Positions 37,672-50,237 are shown, numbered from the stretch's first letter. The stretch: 64,000 nt of DNA from Mixophyes australis (GCA_036250195.1 JAVHZZ010000005.1:68879505-68943504), one strand, 5' to 3'. Translations and numbers: made by a program. Notes: generated by a model from the letters alone, not told the origin.

Positions 37672-38517
37672 ATGGGGAGGTCAAAAAAATACGCAAATGA
37701 AGAAGAGAGGCGAAGGGCGAAAACTGCCCAAATGTGCAAATCAAGACAGAGTCAGAGTGAAGATATGCGAGAGCAGGTAAGAGAGGCAAATAGAATTGCA
37801 ATGAGACAGTTAAGAGAGAGTCAGAGTGACCAGATGCGAGAGCAGGTAAGAGAGGCAAATAGAATTGCAATGAGACAGTTAAGAGAGAGTCAGAATGACC
37901 AGATGCGAGAGCAGGAAAGAGAGGCAAATAGAATTGCAATGAGACACTTAAGAGAGAGTCAGAATGACCAGATGCAAGAGCAGGAAAGAAAGGCAAATAG
38001 AATTGCAATGAGACAGTTAAGAGACAGTCAGAATGACCAGATGCGAGAACAGGAAAGGCAGACAAGTAGAGTTGGAATGACACAATTAAGAGAGAGTAAG
38101 AGTGACGAGATGCGAGAGCAGGAAAGAGAGGCAAATAGAGTTGGAATGAGACAGTTAAGGGAAAGTCAGACTGAAGAGATGCGAGAGAAGGAAAGGCAGT
38201 CAAAAAGAGATGGAAGGAGACGATTAGCTGACGCTAAAAAGAAAAAGTTAATGATGGATGAGTTACCTTTAAAAGCTAACAAAGATGAAAATGCAGTAGA
38301 CCAGCACTACTGTGGAAACATGAATGTAAGATGCGAGTTTTGTAACTCAAAGAATTTTTTGGCCGAAAGGCCACAAGATGAAAAATGTACTCAATGCTGC
38401 CAGAAAGTAAAAGTTAGATTACAACAGCAGGATTTTCCTGACATTCTAAAAAAATTGATGACAGAGAAAAAAACTGATAAGTATAGCAAAATATTTATGG
38501 AAAACAAGAAATTATAA
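37672..38517 (+). pseudogene. Helitron Rep/helicase, N-terminal segment
   Basis: This 281-residue open segment starts at MGRSKKYANEEE. Residues about 25-185 are six tandem copies of a 26-residue charged unit (RESQNDQMREQEREANRIAM type; 78-bp DNA period), probably coiled-coil or basic-acidic helix. They are followed near residue 220 by a Cys cluster, CEFCNSKNFLAERP then KCTQCCQKVK, which is the N-terminal zinc-binding motif of Helitron transposases. The frame ends at a TAA (38515-38517). The protein family continues in another frame from about 38518, so a frameshift separates them. It is the first piece of the transposase needed for rolling-circle transposition, and it is inactive in this copy. 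Confidence 0.85.
37740..38210 (+). repeat. 78-bp tandem repeat inside the Helitron gene
   Basis: Six copies of a 78-bp unit (agagtcagaatgaccagatg, then gagcaggaaagagaggcaaa, then tagaattgcaatgagacagt). The unit is a multiple of three, so it stays in frame as a 26-residue repeat. A 179-codon frame on the other strand is its mirror image. Confidence 0.92.
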
Positions 38518-39545
38518 CAATTCTTTTGCTTTTGCATCAATGGGAGCTGCTATAACTACACCAAAAGGAAATGGACCTTATTGCTTTCGCATTCAAGGTC
38601 AGATTTATCATAGAACTGGAACTTTACATCCAGAAGATGGGCAACGAAAGTTTGCTCAACTTTACATACTTGATACTGACGATGCTTCAAAGGAGAGAGC
38701 AGATATGCCAGAAAATAAAGATTGCGATGAGCGTATTATGGAAAAAATTGAGAAATTACTAAGAGAAATGAATAAGTTGGTGGAGGCGTACAGAATGTTA
38801 CATGAGGTTGAAAAAGATGCTAAAAGGGAAGCAATGAGGAATAATACGGAGATGCCTAATATTATGATGGCAATTAAACAAGACCGAAAACAAGATCCTC
38901 GACGTTACAACGTAGCAAGAGCGAGTGAACTTGCTGTGGTATTTGAAAATACGGATGGGGAACCTGCGTTTAATAGAGATATTGTGGTTCATTTAAGACC
39001 AAAACTAGGAGTTCCTCCTTTGAAAAGACTGAGCATTCTTGATCCCAATCTTGATGCTATGGTGTATCCACTATTCTCTCCGCGTGTGGAACAAAACTGG
39101 AGCACTGAAATGAAATTGATTGGAGCGAATAAGAATGATCGCTTGACTATGATGATGTTTTACAGCTATAAGCTGTCCGTAAGAGATGAGTTCAATCCTC
39201 TACTCAATGGTGGAAAATTGACTCAGCGATATATTGTTGACGCTTATGTCAAAGTTGAAGCAAATAGATTGAATTGGATCAAAACCCATCAAAAAGATTT
39301 GCGAGTAGAACAGTACAGTGGCTTGATGGACCACATTAATTAAAGAGCTGAAGAGACAGGAATTCCACCAGGGAGAATGGTCATTTTACCATCTTGTTTT
39401 GAGGGAAGCCCGAGAAATACGCAACAAAGATACCAGGATGCAATGGCTATTGTGACTAAATTTGGGAAACCAGATATATTTATAACTATGACATGCAATC
39501 CAAAATGGCAAGAAATTGTCGAAAACCTGGACAGCCTTGGCAACA
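38518..39545 (+). pseudogene. Helitron Rep/helicase, Helitron-like N domain
   Basis: This segment reads MGAAITTPKGNGPYCFRIQG, then IYHRTGTLHPEDG, and continues through the conserved region before the Rep nuclease, including LDAMVYPLFSP and VILPSCFEGSPRN, then FITMTCNPKWQEI. These are family landmarks of Helitron proteins. An in-frame TAA at 39341-39343 splits it. The frame is lost again near 39545, where the sequence shifts to the frame of the next segment. The relation of the pieces is clear from their order and spacing; none could act alone. Confidence 0.85.
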
Positions 39546-40090
39546 GGTAGAACATAGACCTGATATGGTAGCGAGGGTTTTTAATTTAAAACTTAAAACT
39601 TTACTTGAAGAATTGAATGAAGGACTATTTGGAATGCAAGTGGCAAGAGTTCACTCTATTGAATTTCAAAAGCGTGGACATCCACATGCACATATTTTAT
39701 TAATTATGGATTCAGAGTCAAAGTTAAAGACAGTGGAAGATATTGATAACATGGTGTCGGCTGAGATACCTGATAAAGAAAAATTTCCACGTCTGTATGA
39801 AATCATTACCAAAAATATGAATTATACGCCATGTGGCTTGAGAAACCCCCAGTCCCCATGCATGGACAACGCAAAATGCATGAAGAATTTTCCAAAAGAT
39901 TTTTGTAATGCAACAGTAGGAAATCTAAACGGTTATCCAAAATATATGAGAGGAAAAGTGGTTGACGTGAATGGAAAAATATTTGACAATTCATGGGTTG
40001 TACCTTACAACGCATATTTGTTACTGAAATATAATTGCCACATCAATGTTGAGGTGTGTGCATCAATACAAAGTGTGAAGTATTTGTTTT
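39546..40090 (+). pseudogene. Helitron Rep nuclease domain (HUH motif)
   Basis: The segment from about RPDMVARVFNLKLK onward carries the rolling-circle nuclease. QKRGHPHAHILL contains the intact HUH-type metal-binding motif (His-Pro-His-Ala-His). It is followed by PCGLRNPQSPCM and CMKNFPKDF, both usual in Helitrons. The catalytic two-tyrosine motif (K-Y-L-F-K-Y) begins at its end, and one extra T near 40087-40090 shifts the frame inside it, so the second tyrosine is read in the next frame. The nuclease would nick and join DNA strands during transposition. This copy is disrupted exactly at the active-site motif. Confidence 0.87.
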
Positions 40091-41554
40091 AAATACGTAT
40101 ATAAAGGACATGTTTGTGCCAATGTTGAAATTAAAGTAGATAAACATGATGAGCCTGCGAAGCATGTAGATTCGAGATATGTGAGTGCTCCCGAAGCAAT
40201 ATGGAGAATATTTGCATTTCCAATGCACATGCAGACACATGCAATCATATGATTGGTGGTTCATATGCCTGGACAACAGAGCATATTCTTCGACGAAGAA
40301 AATATGGAAGACTTTGTACAGAGATTGAATAAGAATTTAACTCTGATGGCTTGGTTCAAGCTGAATGAAACCAATGAAAATGCTCGCCAATTTTTTTATA
40401 GAGAAATTCCTGAGCATTTTGTTTTTGAAAAGGGAGTTTGGAAAAAGAGACAGAGAGGAGGACACAAGGTGATTGGAAGAATATACTCGGTGGGGTTAAA
40501 AGAAGGGGAGAGATATTATTTGAGATTAAATTTGTTACATGTTAAGGGAGCTACAAGCTTCCAAGATTTGAGAACTGTTGGTGAAGTGGAATATTTGACT
40601 TTTCGTGAAGCGGCAAAAGCAAGAGGATTTTTGCTTGATGATACGGTGTGGAAGTCGACTATGGAAGATGCAGTTGTGTGTAGTATGCCTCGGCAACTAC
40701 GAGATTTATTTGCATACATTTGCGTGTTTGGCTCTCCGACTGATCCACGCAAATTGTATGAAGAATTTAAACAAGATATGATGGAAGATTACTGTCACAG
40801 ACTTCATACGCAAGACCCTACTTGCAATGAATGTGAGGGCTATGCCCTTAGAGATATTAATGATGTGTTAGCTTCCCATCGAAAGAGTTGCGCACATTAC
40901 GGACTTCCGAGTCCTCCAGTTTATTTGCCAGAGATTGATCAAGAAATTGATCAAGAAAAAGAAAGGCAGCAAGCAGAAGAAATGAGCCTTACTTTGAATG
41001 AAGAGCAGAGAAATGCATATGACAAAATAACGAAAGCAATTTCGAATAAACCTCTAAGTGAGAATTTGTTCTTTATTGATGGCCCTGGAGGAAGTAGAGA
41101 AACGTACCTTTATGCTAATATGATCCATTTTATGAATGGGATAGGAGAGAAAGTGATTACTGCTGCCTCGACAGGCATTGCAGCTAATCTTTTAAATGGA
41201 GGAAGGACAGTCCATTTCTTATATGGACTTCCAATTCCAATTAATGAAACATCTGCATCCAGAATTAAGCCGACATCCGATCAGGCTAAGAGCCTTCAGC
41301 TCGCAAAATTATTTATAATTGATGAGTGCACAATGGTTTCTAACCATACACTCAATACAATAGATCGTCTTTTGAGAGAAGTTATGAAGAATAATATACC
41401 CTTTGGGGGGAAAGTTATTTTACTGGGAGGTGACTTCAGACAATGCTTGCCGGTTCTACCGCATGCAATGAGAGCTGCCATTGTGCAAGGAAGCATTACG
41501 TTTTCGAGCACATGGAGGCAATTTAAAAGACTTGAATTGAAGATTAATCAGTGA
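40091..41554 (+). pseudogene. Helitron Rep end and Pif1-like helicase N-half
   Basis: It opens with KYVYKGHVCANVEI (end of the two-tyrosine motif), reaches a TGA at 40249-40251, and then runs open to a TGA at 41552-41554. Both TGA codons are consistent with CGA to TGA decay. The helicase starts near LNEEQRNAYDKI. Walker A reads GPGGSRETY where the Pif1/Helitron consensus is GPGGTGKTY, so the ATP-binding Lys is lost. Motif II (Walker B) FIIDECTM and motif III LLGGDFRQ are intact. The helicase half unwinds DNA during rolling-circle transposition, but without the Walker lysine this copy could not hydrolyse ATP. Confidence 0.88.
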
Positions 41555-42388
41555 TCGGATGATCCTGAATACAGTGATTGGTTGTTGAAGTTGGGAGATG
41601 GAGCTTTTACAAATGAAGATGAATTTAATGAAGAAACGATTGAGATACCACACGACATGGTATGCAATGATATTGTTAAGGAGATATTCGGCGAGAACAT
41701 TTCGATCGACATGGTTAAATCTATGTCGAATCGAGCAATTTTGTGTCCCTTAAATGAGGACGTTGATAAACTTAATGAAAAGGTGATGGAAATAATGGAA
41801 GGTGAATTTATGATTTATTTGAGTGATGATGCAGTACAAGCAGACGATGACACTGAGAAAGAAAATTTCCCAGTTGAGTTTTTGAATACCTTGACTCCTT
41901 CCGGAATGCCAAGGCACAGATTAAGATTGAAAGTTGGAAGCATTATTATGCTATTGAGAAATCTGAATGTTAAGAGAGGACTGTGCAATGGCACTCGATT
42001 AGTAGTGACAGCACTGAAAACGATTGTGATACAAGCAGAAGTTTTGACTGGCTCTGCTGAAGGAGAGAAGGTGATGATACCTCGGATTGACTTATGTCCA
42101 TCCGAAACAGGACTGCCGTTTAAGCTAAGACGGCGGCAGTTCCCTTTGAAGGCGGCATTTGCTATGACCATTAACAAGTCACAGGGTCAAACACTTGACC
42201 ATGTGGGTATTTATTTACCAGAGCCTGTCTTTGGTCATGGACAATTGTATGAAGCATTTTCACGAGTACAGAGAAGCAGTGATGTGAAAGTGCAGGTTAA
42301 GAATACTGCCCTTCAAGGAAGACTGATTGAGCACAGCGATAAGGTGTTTAGCAGAAACGTTGCGTATCGAGAGGTTTTAGAACAGTAA
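41555..42388 (+). pseudogene. Helitron Pif1-like helicase C-terminal half
   Basis: This piece continues in the same frame after the TGA. It reads SDDPEYSDWLLKLGDG, then MSNRAILCPLNEDVDKLNEK, then SIIMLLRNLNVKRGLCNGTR, then FAMTINKSQGQTLDHVG (motif V/VI region), and finally LYEAFSRVQ (C-terminal motif). It ends at TAA 42386-42388. All helicase landmarks after motif III are present. It ends about 230 bp before the 3' terminus of the element, as usual for Helitrons. Confidence 0.88.
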
Positions 42389-42593
42389 GACGATGGAGAT
42401 TAAGGCTGTGGCGATGATAATGAAGGATGAGGTGATGGAGAAGAATGATGAGGTGGTGACATGTAGACAAAACCACGTTAAAAAAGGGCGCTTACGTCGG
42501 AAAGTAACGCTCTTCCCCTGAGGAGGCCTGGCCTAGCCCCAAATGCATGACAAGAACCTTTTTAACACCTTAAGTAGCTTGATTTGACTAGAA

Positions 42594-42817
<224 letters not shown>

Positions 42818-43399
42818 TTTGGCTGTCCTATCCTCTCATGTTCACAGGTTCATCTCTAGTCACAGGTTCACACATGATATAGTCTGTTGTGGCATTCACA
42901 AAATATATAATTTAACCAAGAACATCACAGTTGCTTGATAAATGTTTTCTTTGTACAAAAAAAGTGAGATTCATAATAGTAGTATCACTGGGGGACTTTG
43001 CAGCTATTGACATTTTGCCAGCTTTTATTGTTGACATTTGGCATCTTATTGTCCACTTGGTATAAACTCAACAGAATTATACTGTATGTCACATATATTG
43101 AGGACAAAGACTGTGCTAAGCACTTAGCAACTCATAATATGTGCTAAATACACTGCTCACTCTTCATAGCACCACCGGAGGATTCGGAATTGCAATATAA
43201 AGAGGCTGACGTACAATAGAATGAATACATTTTAATGCAATTTGTGGGAGCAAATGAGCAGGGGGGCAAGTGAGCGTGGTGACATAAGGTAGTGGTGAAA
43301 GGTTGAAGCATCTCAGAGGAGATAGGAAAATTAAGTATTTTTCCTCTCAAATTAAAACAAACAAATATTTACACTTTTGAGGTATGTAAATGACACTTA

Positions 43400-43574
43400 G
43401 GGCTAGATTTACTAAGCTGTGGGTTTGAAAAAGTGGGGATGTTGCCTATAGCAACCAATCAGATTCTAGCTTTCATTTATTTAGTGTTTTCTACAAAATG
43501 ACAGCTAGAATCTGATTGGTTGCTATAGGCAACATCCCCACTTTTTCAAACCCGCAGCTTAGTAAATCTAGCCC
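43400..43574. mobile_element. Palindromic 175-bp MITE, copy 2 (TTA duplication)
   Basis: The best-preserved family member. The arms gggctagatttactaagctg and cagcttagtaaatctagccc are perfect inverses, and the inner arms (gttgcctatagcaaccaatc) are perfect too. TTA flanks at 43397-43399 and 43575-43577. Confidence 0.92.
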
Positions 43575-44529
43575 TTAATGTTGTGAAATAAAGTAAGCAG
43601 CTCTTTTGCTGAATTACATACTCCACAGCGTTCTGATATTATGGCAAGTGGACAAGACCACCTCTTAGGAAGATATTAAGGTACTATTTTGAAATAAAAT
43701 GCAACAATTTTAAATTAACGATTAGTCTTAGCTCCCCTTGAATATTTGCACAGTCTGTAGCTTTTCCTACTGCTAACATGTAAAAATGTATACAAATTGT
43801 TTTGTTCTGCTATTAATGCATTGACCAATGTTTTCACTTGTACTTTAATAAAAATGAATTGCAATAAAGTATTCTAACATTAATATTTTAATATGCACAG
43901 TTAACCCATACCCAAACTTTATAAGAAATGGTGACAGATCTATTAACTCTTCTCACAGGAGTTATGGCGGAAACTAATACAGCAAAAGAATTCAGGAATC
44001 TATGGGACAAACAAGTTGCTATTATTTTAATACGAAAATATCAAGAAGAAAAACACATCGCACCAAAAAAAACAGTCAAAAAGGACAGACTAGATGGACC
44101 TGTAGATTCTATGCTTTTATATAATACACATACTATATATATGTTATATGGTTAATGTCACTCACATAAGACCAGAGGCTAGTTTTGTGAGAATGGCCAG
44201 TGGCCACATGTCAGGAATGTCACTTTCAACAAAGATTTATTGCAAATGAACATGTGAAATTCAGAATATGGCCTGAATTCCATAATTGACATCTCAGTCA
44301 AGCAGCAGTTTCTCCCGTAGGGATCTGTGCACTCTTTTCAAAGTGAGACAGAACATATTGTCTCAGCATGTAGTGTAATGTAGTAAAATGATGAATAAGC
44401 ACTGCTGGTGAAATATATAACAATTCCCATCTGCTGTTATTATTCATTTTTTTTTATTGTATGATATTGTTGCAAATTATTACAGCCTTTAAATTTCAAC
44501 CGACAGTGGGAAATATTCCGTGAGCCCTA

Positions 44530-44541
44530 GCCCCCCCCCCC
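44530..44541. repeat. Poly-C tract
   Basis: A run of about ten C in otherwise AT-rich intron sequence. Confidence 0.8.
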
Positions 44542-46204
44542 TAATTCATATTTAAGTTTGGATCTAAACGGACCAGTATATGTCTTCCAAATTATATAAT
44601 ATAAAGATATAATAAGGTATAAATAAAAGAACACAAATCTTACTTTTATTTGATATGGTATAGTAACGTTTATACTTGCATAAGTTAAATACAATAATAA
44701 TACAGTTATTTTATACATTTAATTGAATACCATTTTCATTGCTAGCTTGTGAATATAGGATTCAAAATTATAATAGTTATAACAGAGGGAATTCCCTTGC
44801 AACGAATATATGCACCATTCATCATAAGATCAAAGGATTTTGAGTGACTGTCAAGTAAGGGACTAGACTAGCTAATTATTGTTCATTGGGGGTTTTAGTT
44901 TAGTGTTGTACAAATAATACGTTCATGATATGAAATGGACATCCAGTGTTATCTATCACTTTAAAAGACTGAACATCCTCATGTAACCTTAACATGGAGG
45001 ATCTGTGAGAAAAAAAACAAACATGACTCCAAAGCATCCCACATACAGCGTCTGCACCTGAACAATGCTTTCCATTCTTTCTATGACGTTTTCTTGGCAC
45101 TGGATACATCTTTTACATTTACAACATTCATTGTTTTCTCCAGTAGATAGAGAACCATCTGTTCAATGACAAGATTATATCTAATAGCCACAGGGCCTCT
45201 AAAGGATCTTTATAGAGTAAATGCTCAGAAAATGACACAGCAAAGTACAGTACTTTCACATTTCCAATGATGTTTAAAACAATGTTTAATAATAGACATC
45301 AATGTATTGCTATCATTTTATACATTAAAATTAGGTTCACTGTCCACAGTCCTCAGGGGTATCACTGTCATCCAATTATACAATACATTTATTCTTTTTG
45401 TCAGCAAATACTTCCAATGAGGAGAGTGAATCTCTCTAACTGGGATTGATTTCTGAAAACAAGAGCCACACAGTGGATTAAAGGTTCTGAAGGTGAAGCA
45501 ATTAGTATGCACCTATAGGAGAAAATTATTAGATTCATAATCAACGTTTTGTCAATTTGTTATCCTGATAAAGTTTAATGCAGCCACAAATTGATAATTC
45601 TCAAAATAAGTGTCTTTATTACTAAATGACTATCCAGCATACAATCTTAGCCTCATTTAAGAAGCACATAATGGCCATGATGGAGAGGCGAGAGGGTGCA
45701 TTTTTAGAGGAGTCCCGTGTTTGACATGCAGCCATGTCTACTCCACTACTCTTTATTTTTTTGCACTTAATATTTGAACTAATACTGAAACTTTTGAATG
45801 ATGCTAGAGATATGTGCCATATACATTCATATAAGTGAGCCCTCAATCAATATTCTCCTATCCACTGGAAAATATACTCATTTCTGGTATATATGTGGGT
45901 CAGCAATCACAAGCAACTGAGCACAACCTGAAATATAGAAACTATAAGGGTCATTTATAAACCAAATATGCAGCACATCAATTTTGAACAAATAAAACTA
46001 TTCTGCAGCTACACATACACAGATCCGTGCCCCTCACATACAGGGTGAGCTTTGTGCACCTAATTATGTAATTGTGTTAGAATTGAACATTTCACCAAAT
46101 GTTAAAACATCACACAAGTGCAACATCTGTGACCCATGATTCAACAGGTGATGATACCAGGACGTTAAGAAAGAAGTCCTGGTAACTAGGGGTCAAGCTC
46201 TCAC

Positions 46205-46790
46205 TGCCTTTCCTGCCTGTCTGACTCTGAGTTCTGCCAAATACATTCTGGTTGCTCAATACCTGTTACCATGAGCTGTCCACTCCATCAAATAAGTGTC
46301 AAACTACTCTGCATTAACCCTTGTTTATCTAGCTCAGATTTCTGCTATTTACAGACTGGTTGCTCACTACCTGCTACCCTGTGCTGTATGCTTCATCAGA
46401 CAAGTGTGGGACTACTCTACAATTACCCTTGCCTGTCTGGCTCAGAGTTTTGCTATTTACAATCTGGTTGCTCACTAGCTGCTGCCGTGTGCTGTCCATT
46501 CCATCAAACAAGTGCCAGACTACTCTACATTAACCCTTGCCTGTCTGGCTCAGAGTTCTGCTATTTACAGTCTTGTTACCCATCTGGTTACTCACTACTT
46601 GCTGCCGTGTGCTGTCCACCTCATCAGACAAGTGACAGACTACTCCACATTAACCCTTACCTGCCTGGCTCAGAGTTTTGCTAATATATCCTGGTTGCTC
46701 ATTACTTCCTACTGTGCTCTACCCTCTCCACCAGGCAGGTGCCAGATCAACAACTTTTACTACCCAAGCCTGGACAACCCAGTACTTTGA
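46205..46790. repeat. 108-bp minisatellite
   Basis: Five units starting at gttgctcac-type blocks near 46252, 46360, 46468, 46588 and 46695, with spacings of 108, 108, 120 and 107. The 120-bp interval contains a 12-bp extra duplication (gttacccatctg). Because 108 is divisible by three, several frames stay open across it. They resemble no protein. Confidence 0.9.
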
Positions 46791-47033
46791 AACATGGGCT
46801 GCTAAAAGTGAAAATCTCACAAAGCGTTTCTAGCAGTTGAGGATCTCACGCTACTCTGCTCTTAACAGCCAGAAAGGATTAATACAGTTCCATGAGACAT
46901 GAGTGGTTTGAATATAGTTCTTGAATTCCAAACATGTAGTAAGTAGTCATAAGGAGTGGTTATGAGGCAATTACCTGAGTAACGGACCCTTTGGACTGTG
47001 CAGATGCCTCCAAACAATAAACTCTAGTCCAAG

Positions 47034-47208
47034 GGGTATATTTACTTAGCTGCGGGTTTGAAAAAGTGAAGATGTTGCCTATAGCAACCAATCAGATTCT
47101 AGGTGTCATTTATTTAGTACATTCTACAAAATGACAGCCAGAATTTGATTGGCTATTATAGGCAACATTTCCACTGTTTCAAACCCGCAGTTTGGTAAAT
47201 CTAGCCCC
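47034..47208. mobile_element. Palindromic 175-bp MITE, copy 3 (AAG duplication)
   Basis: Same family, more diverged right arm (gatttgattggctattata). AAG flanks at 47031-47033 and 47209-47211. Confidence 0.87.
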
Positions 47209-47952
47209 AAGTTGTCTTTACAACACAGTGGCAGTAAAGTCAAAACTTCTGTCCAAGCGATCCTTGCAATCTCACTGCAATAAAAACAGAACTCCCATCT
47301 AAGCTTTAGTAAATATCTCTATGGTACTCCTTGATATCATGATGTTCCCGGCTGCTCGGCCATTGCTCTCTATCAGTGTGATAGGGATCTGAGCCCCAGT
47401 CTTCCTGCACCAGCAGGCTCATCATGTGAACAGATCTGCGAAAAACTTCAGATGGAGCAGAGTTCCTGGTCAAGCAAGATAGATGAAGTAGTTGCAGGAT
47501 CAGATGCAGGAATCGCAATGGAGCTGGTGATAGATGATATTACACCGAGCTGTGGAAATCCTTGAATGCCCTCTAGTTCCACCTGCAGGATCTTGTAACG
47601 TTTGCGAAGTTCTCATGGTTTGAATCGCACCCTGCAGGGCAGGGGCAAACACAGGATTTGTTAAAAACCCCAACACACCGCAAATAAAAAACTAACCCAA
47701 GGTACAATATGACAACGTCCAAAAGAACAGTACACTGTATAGAGCAAATAGACCGAAAGATAAATAAATTCTACCAGCATCAAAGTGTACTATGTAAAAA
47801 GAGCAGAAAGAATCCCAGAAAAAAGGACAACAAGAAAAAAAGAGAGAGAGAGAGTCAGATAAAGCCACGTACCGGGTGCCTAAAACGAATCATCCTCTAA
47901 GTCTTCAGACAATGATGATATAGCAAAACTGGAATTAGTCAACAGAGACCAG

Positions 47953-48128
47953 GGAGTAAATGTATCAAGCTGAGAGTTTTCCGGCGGGTTTGAAAAACCA
48001 ATCAGATTCTAGCTATCATTTATTTAGTACATTCTACAAAATGATAGCTAGAATCTGATTGGTTGCTATGGGCAACATCTCCACTTTTCAAACCCGCCGG
48101 AAAACTCTCAGCTTGATACATTTACCCC
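47953..48128. mobile_element. Palindromic MITE, copy 4 (CAG duplication; variant ends)
   Basis: The core caatcagattctagctatca is as in the family, but the outer arms are different (gtatcaagctgagagttttc and its inverse), marking a subfamily. CAG flanks both sides (47950-47952 and 48129-48131). The element is inserted at the C-terminal end of a Tx1/L1 remnant. Confidence 0.85.
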
Positions 48129-48549
48129 CAGATCTTGTAATACTTAGGCATTGAATTTCTGCTCATATAGACATATCTTTCATGCCTAACAGAGTCATTC
48201 ACTAAAGCAATCCAACTGGCAACAGAAGGTTTCTCATTAGCCACCCATATTCTACCTATAACAACCTTAGCCATGGCTAGGAGATACATATAACATCATG
48301 CTGAATTCTTATCATTTTGAAAGTGAGAGAGAGTCCAAAATACAGGTTTTAGGATACAATAAAGGAATTTGAATCCCAGTCATCTGAATGCTTGCCACCA
48401 ACATGGTCCAAAAACTAATGATCTCCAGGTAGGACAAGAGAAGATGCAGATAGACAGAAAGAGGCACCCCACATTTAGGGCAGTTGGCAGTAGGTCGCCT
48501 ACACAAAAATTCAATAGGGGTGTAATCATTATTATTTTTATTTATTTTT

Positions 48550-48598
<49 letters not shown>

Positions 48599-50195
48599 AA
48601 CATGAAATACATAAAACAAGAACATACAATGCAACCAAAATAAATGAAAGCAAACATGAAAACAAAGGGTATGGAGGACCCTGCTCATTAGAGAGCCCGA
48701 AAAAAGTAGTAATACTGTGTAAATATTTCGGGAAACAAGACACAGCTGAAACAAGAGGAGAGCTTGTAGCTTAGAGTGGAGATTGGGACAGCTGTCATCA
48801 GGGATAAGGTAAGCTTTAAAAAAGAAATGGGTTTTTAGAGCACATCTAAAGATTTGAAGGCTGTCGAAAAGCCTGATTGGGCGTGGTATGGAATTCCATA
48901 AGTGGGGTGCAGCACGGAAGAAGTCTTGTAGGTACAAGTGAGAGGTGGTTACCAGAAACGAGACAAGGCGTAGGTCAACGGTATATCTAAGAGTGTGGGA
49001 GGGAGAGTATTTTAATATGAGATTTGAGATGTATAAAGTTGTGATAAACTCTGTGCAATATTATTAGCTGAATTTGACGAAATCTGGTGCAGGACGCGGT
49101 CATGCGAACACAACCAAGTACGAAATTCCAATCCTCCTCATTTAATGGACCCAGTTCAGATTCCCGTTTTGTCTTAAGAAAGATTAGGTCTCCAACAATA
49201 GTGCAGGAGGGTGGTGGCATATAAAATGGAGATAATTTTACAGGGACCCATCTCTTTTAGAATAGCCTTAATAGGAGCTGCAGGAGGGGATTATTAATAC
49301 AAAATTGTGTCTGTAATGCATGTCATCAACTGTAAATAGCTACAGAACAATTGGTTTGGGACCACAAACACTACCTTCAATTGCTCAAACTACTTCAGTT
49401 AGGTACCAGAGTAAAGCTGGCCAAGTGAGATGATGCCATAAGCACACCAAGTGGCATCAACTCCCAGCTGAATTACCTCAGCGTGATTGTGATTGCCCCA
49501 GATAGGGGCTTCAGGGTCCCAACCCATAGTATCCATAAACTTGTGCATCATGTTCCATTTAAAAATGGCTTGGCGTAGAAGGGGGGCTGTACCCCTGGAA
49601 ATCCTGGATCCCAGCAAGACCTGTAAAGGAGAAATAGAGGAACCCATCTGCCCATGTACAAAGCCACAGAGGGTAGAAGTCTGGACAGTTCCCATCCATT
49701 CTTTTAAATGTGCCAATTGGGCAGCAACACAATAGGCCTTGAAATTGGGGTAAGCCAAGCTCCTTGCAGCTTTGGATAGGCAGAGCCTGTCAAGCTTTAT
49801 ACAAGTCCTCTTGTCCCCACAGACCAGAGAGGCAAATCACCTATTAATTTTAAGGGAAATATGGCAAAGGATGTAAATTGGCATGTGTTGTAGTGGGAGC
49901 TTTTTCCATGTGCGGAGTTTAGCTTTAATTAAGTCATTGACAAGATCTATGTTGAGACCAACATAATCATGCACATTATTCGAAGTCCAAAAAGTATTTA
50001 TATTTATATGTCCATTGCAGTGGGTGTTGTGCTGCCGCAACCAGAGGTATGTTGCCACACACAGGGAATATATTGGATTTGGACGAAATTGATCCTTAGG
50101 TCGAAATACTTTCCAAAATTATCGACGGCTCGTAGTAGGCTGCATAAGGAGTCATTCACATCCTTTAAAAACAAGGAGCATATATTGTGCATATA
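48129..50195 (-). mobile_element. Second Tx1/L1-type LINE remnant, interrupted
   Basis: Read on the - strand from 50195: a motif-poor RT region (VDNFGKYFDLRINFVQIQ, thumb region), then NFKAYCVAAQLAHLKEWM (49700s), then TRFRQIQLIILHRVYHNFI (49060s). An L2 insertion follows, then CPKCGVPLSVYLHLL (zinc-knuckle motif) and AMAKVVIGRIWVANEKPS near 48265. The order is that of L1-clade ORF2. The frames are broken throughout and the YADD region is not present. Confidence 0.8.
48542..49010 (-). mobile_element. L2 LINE 3' fragment inside the Tx1/L1 remnant
   Basis: On the - strand, DFFRAAPHLWNSIPRPIRLF followed by ALKTHFFFKAYL is the C-terminal end of L2/CR1 reverse-transcriptase proteins. It is followed by the 3' untranslated tail and an (ATT)n run at 48550-48597. 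It cuts the L1 coding similarity in two, so it inserted later. Confidence 0.83.
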
Positions 50196-50237
50196 GAGAG
50201 CACTTTTATAAACAGAATGTTAAGATACTGGATACTA

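Noticed and set aside
37664..38203. 179-codon frame antisense to the Helitron gene
   Set aside because: It is the mirror of the 78-bp in-frame repeat; the + strand carries the recognisable protein.
43928..44155. 75-codon frame with Lys-rich centre
   Set aside because: No known domain; single short frame in AT-rich intron.
46271..46684. 137-codon Cys-rich frame resembling a secreted repeat protein
   Set aside because: It is generated by the 108-bp minisatellite; parallel frames are also open, there is no signal peptide, and the unit is too variable.
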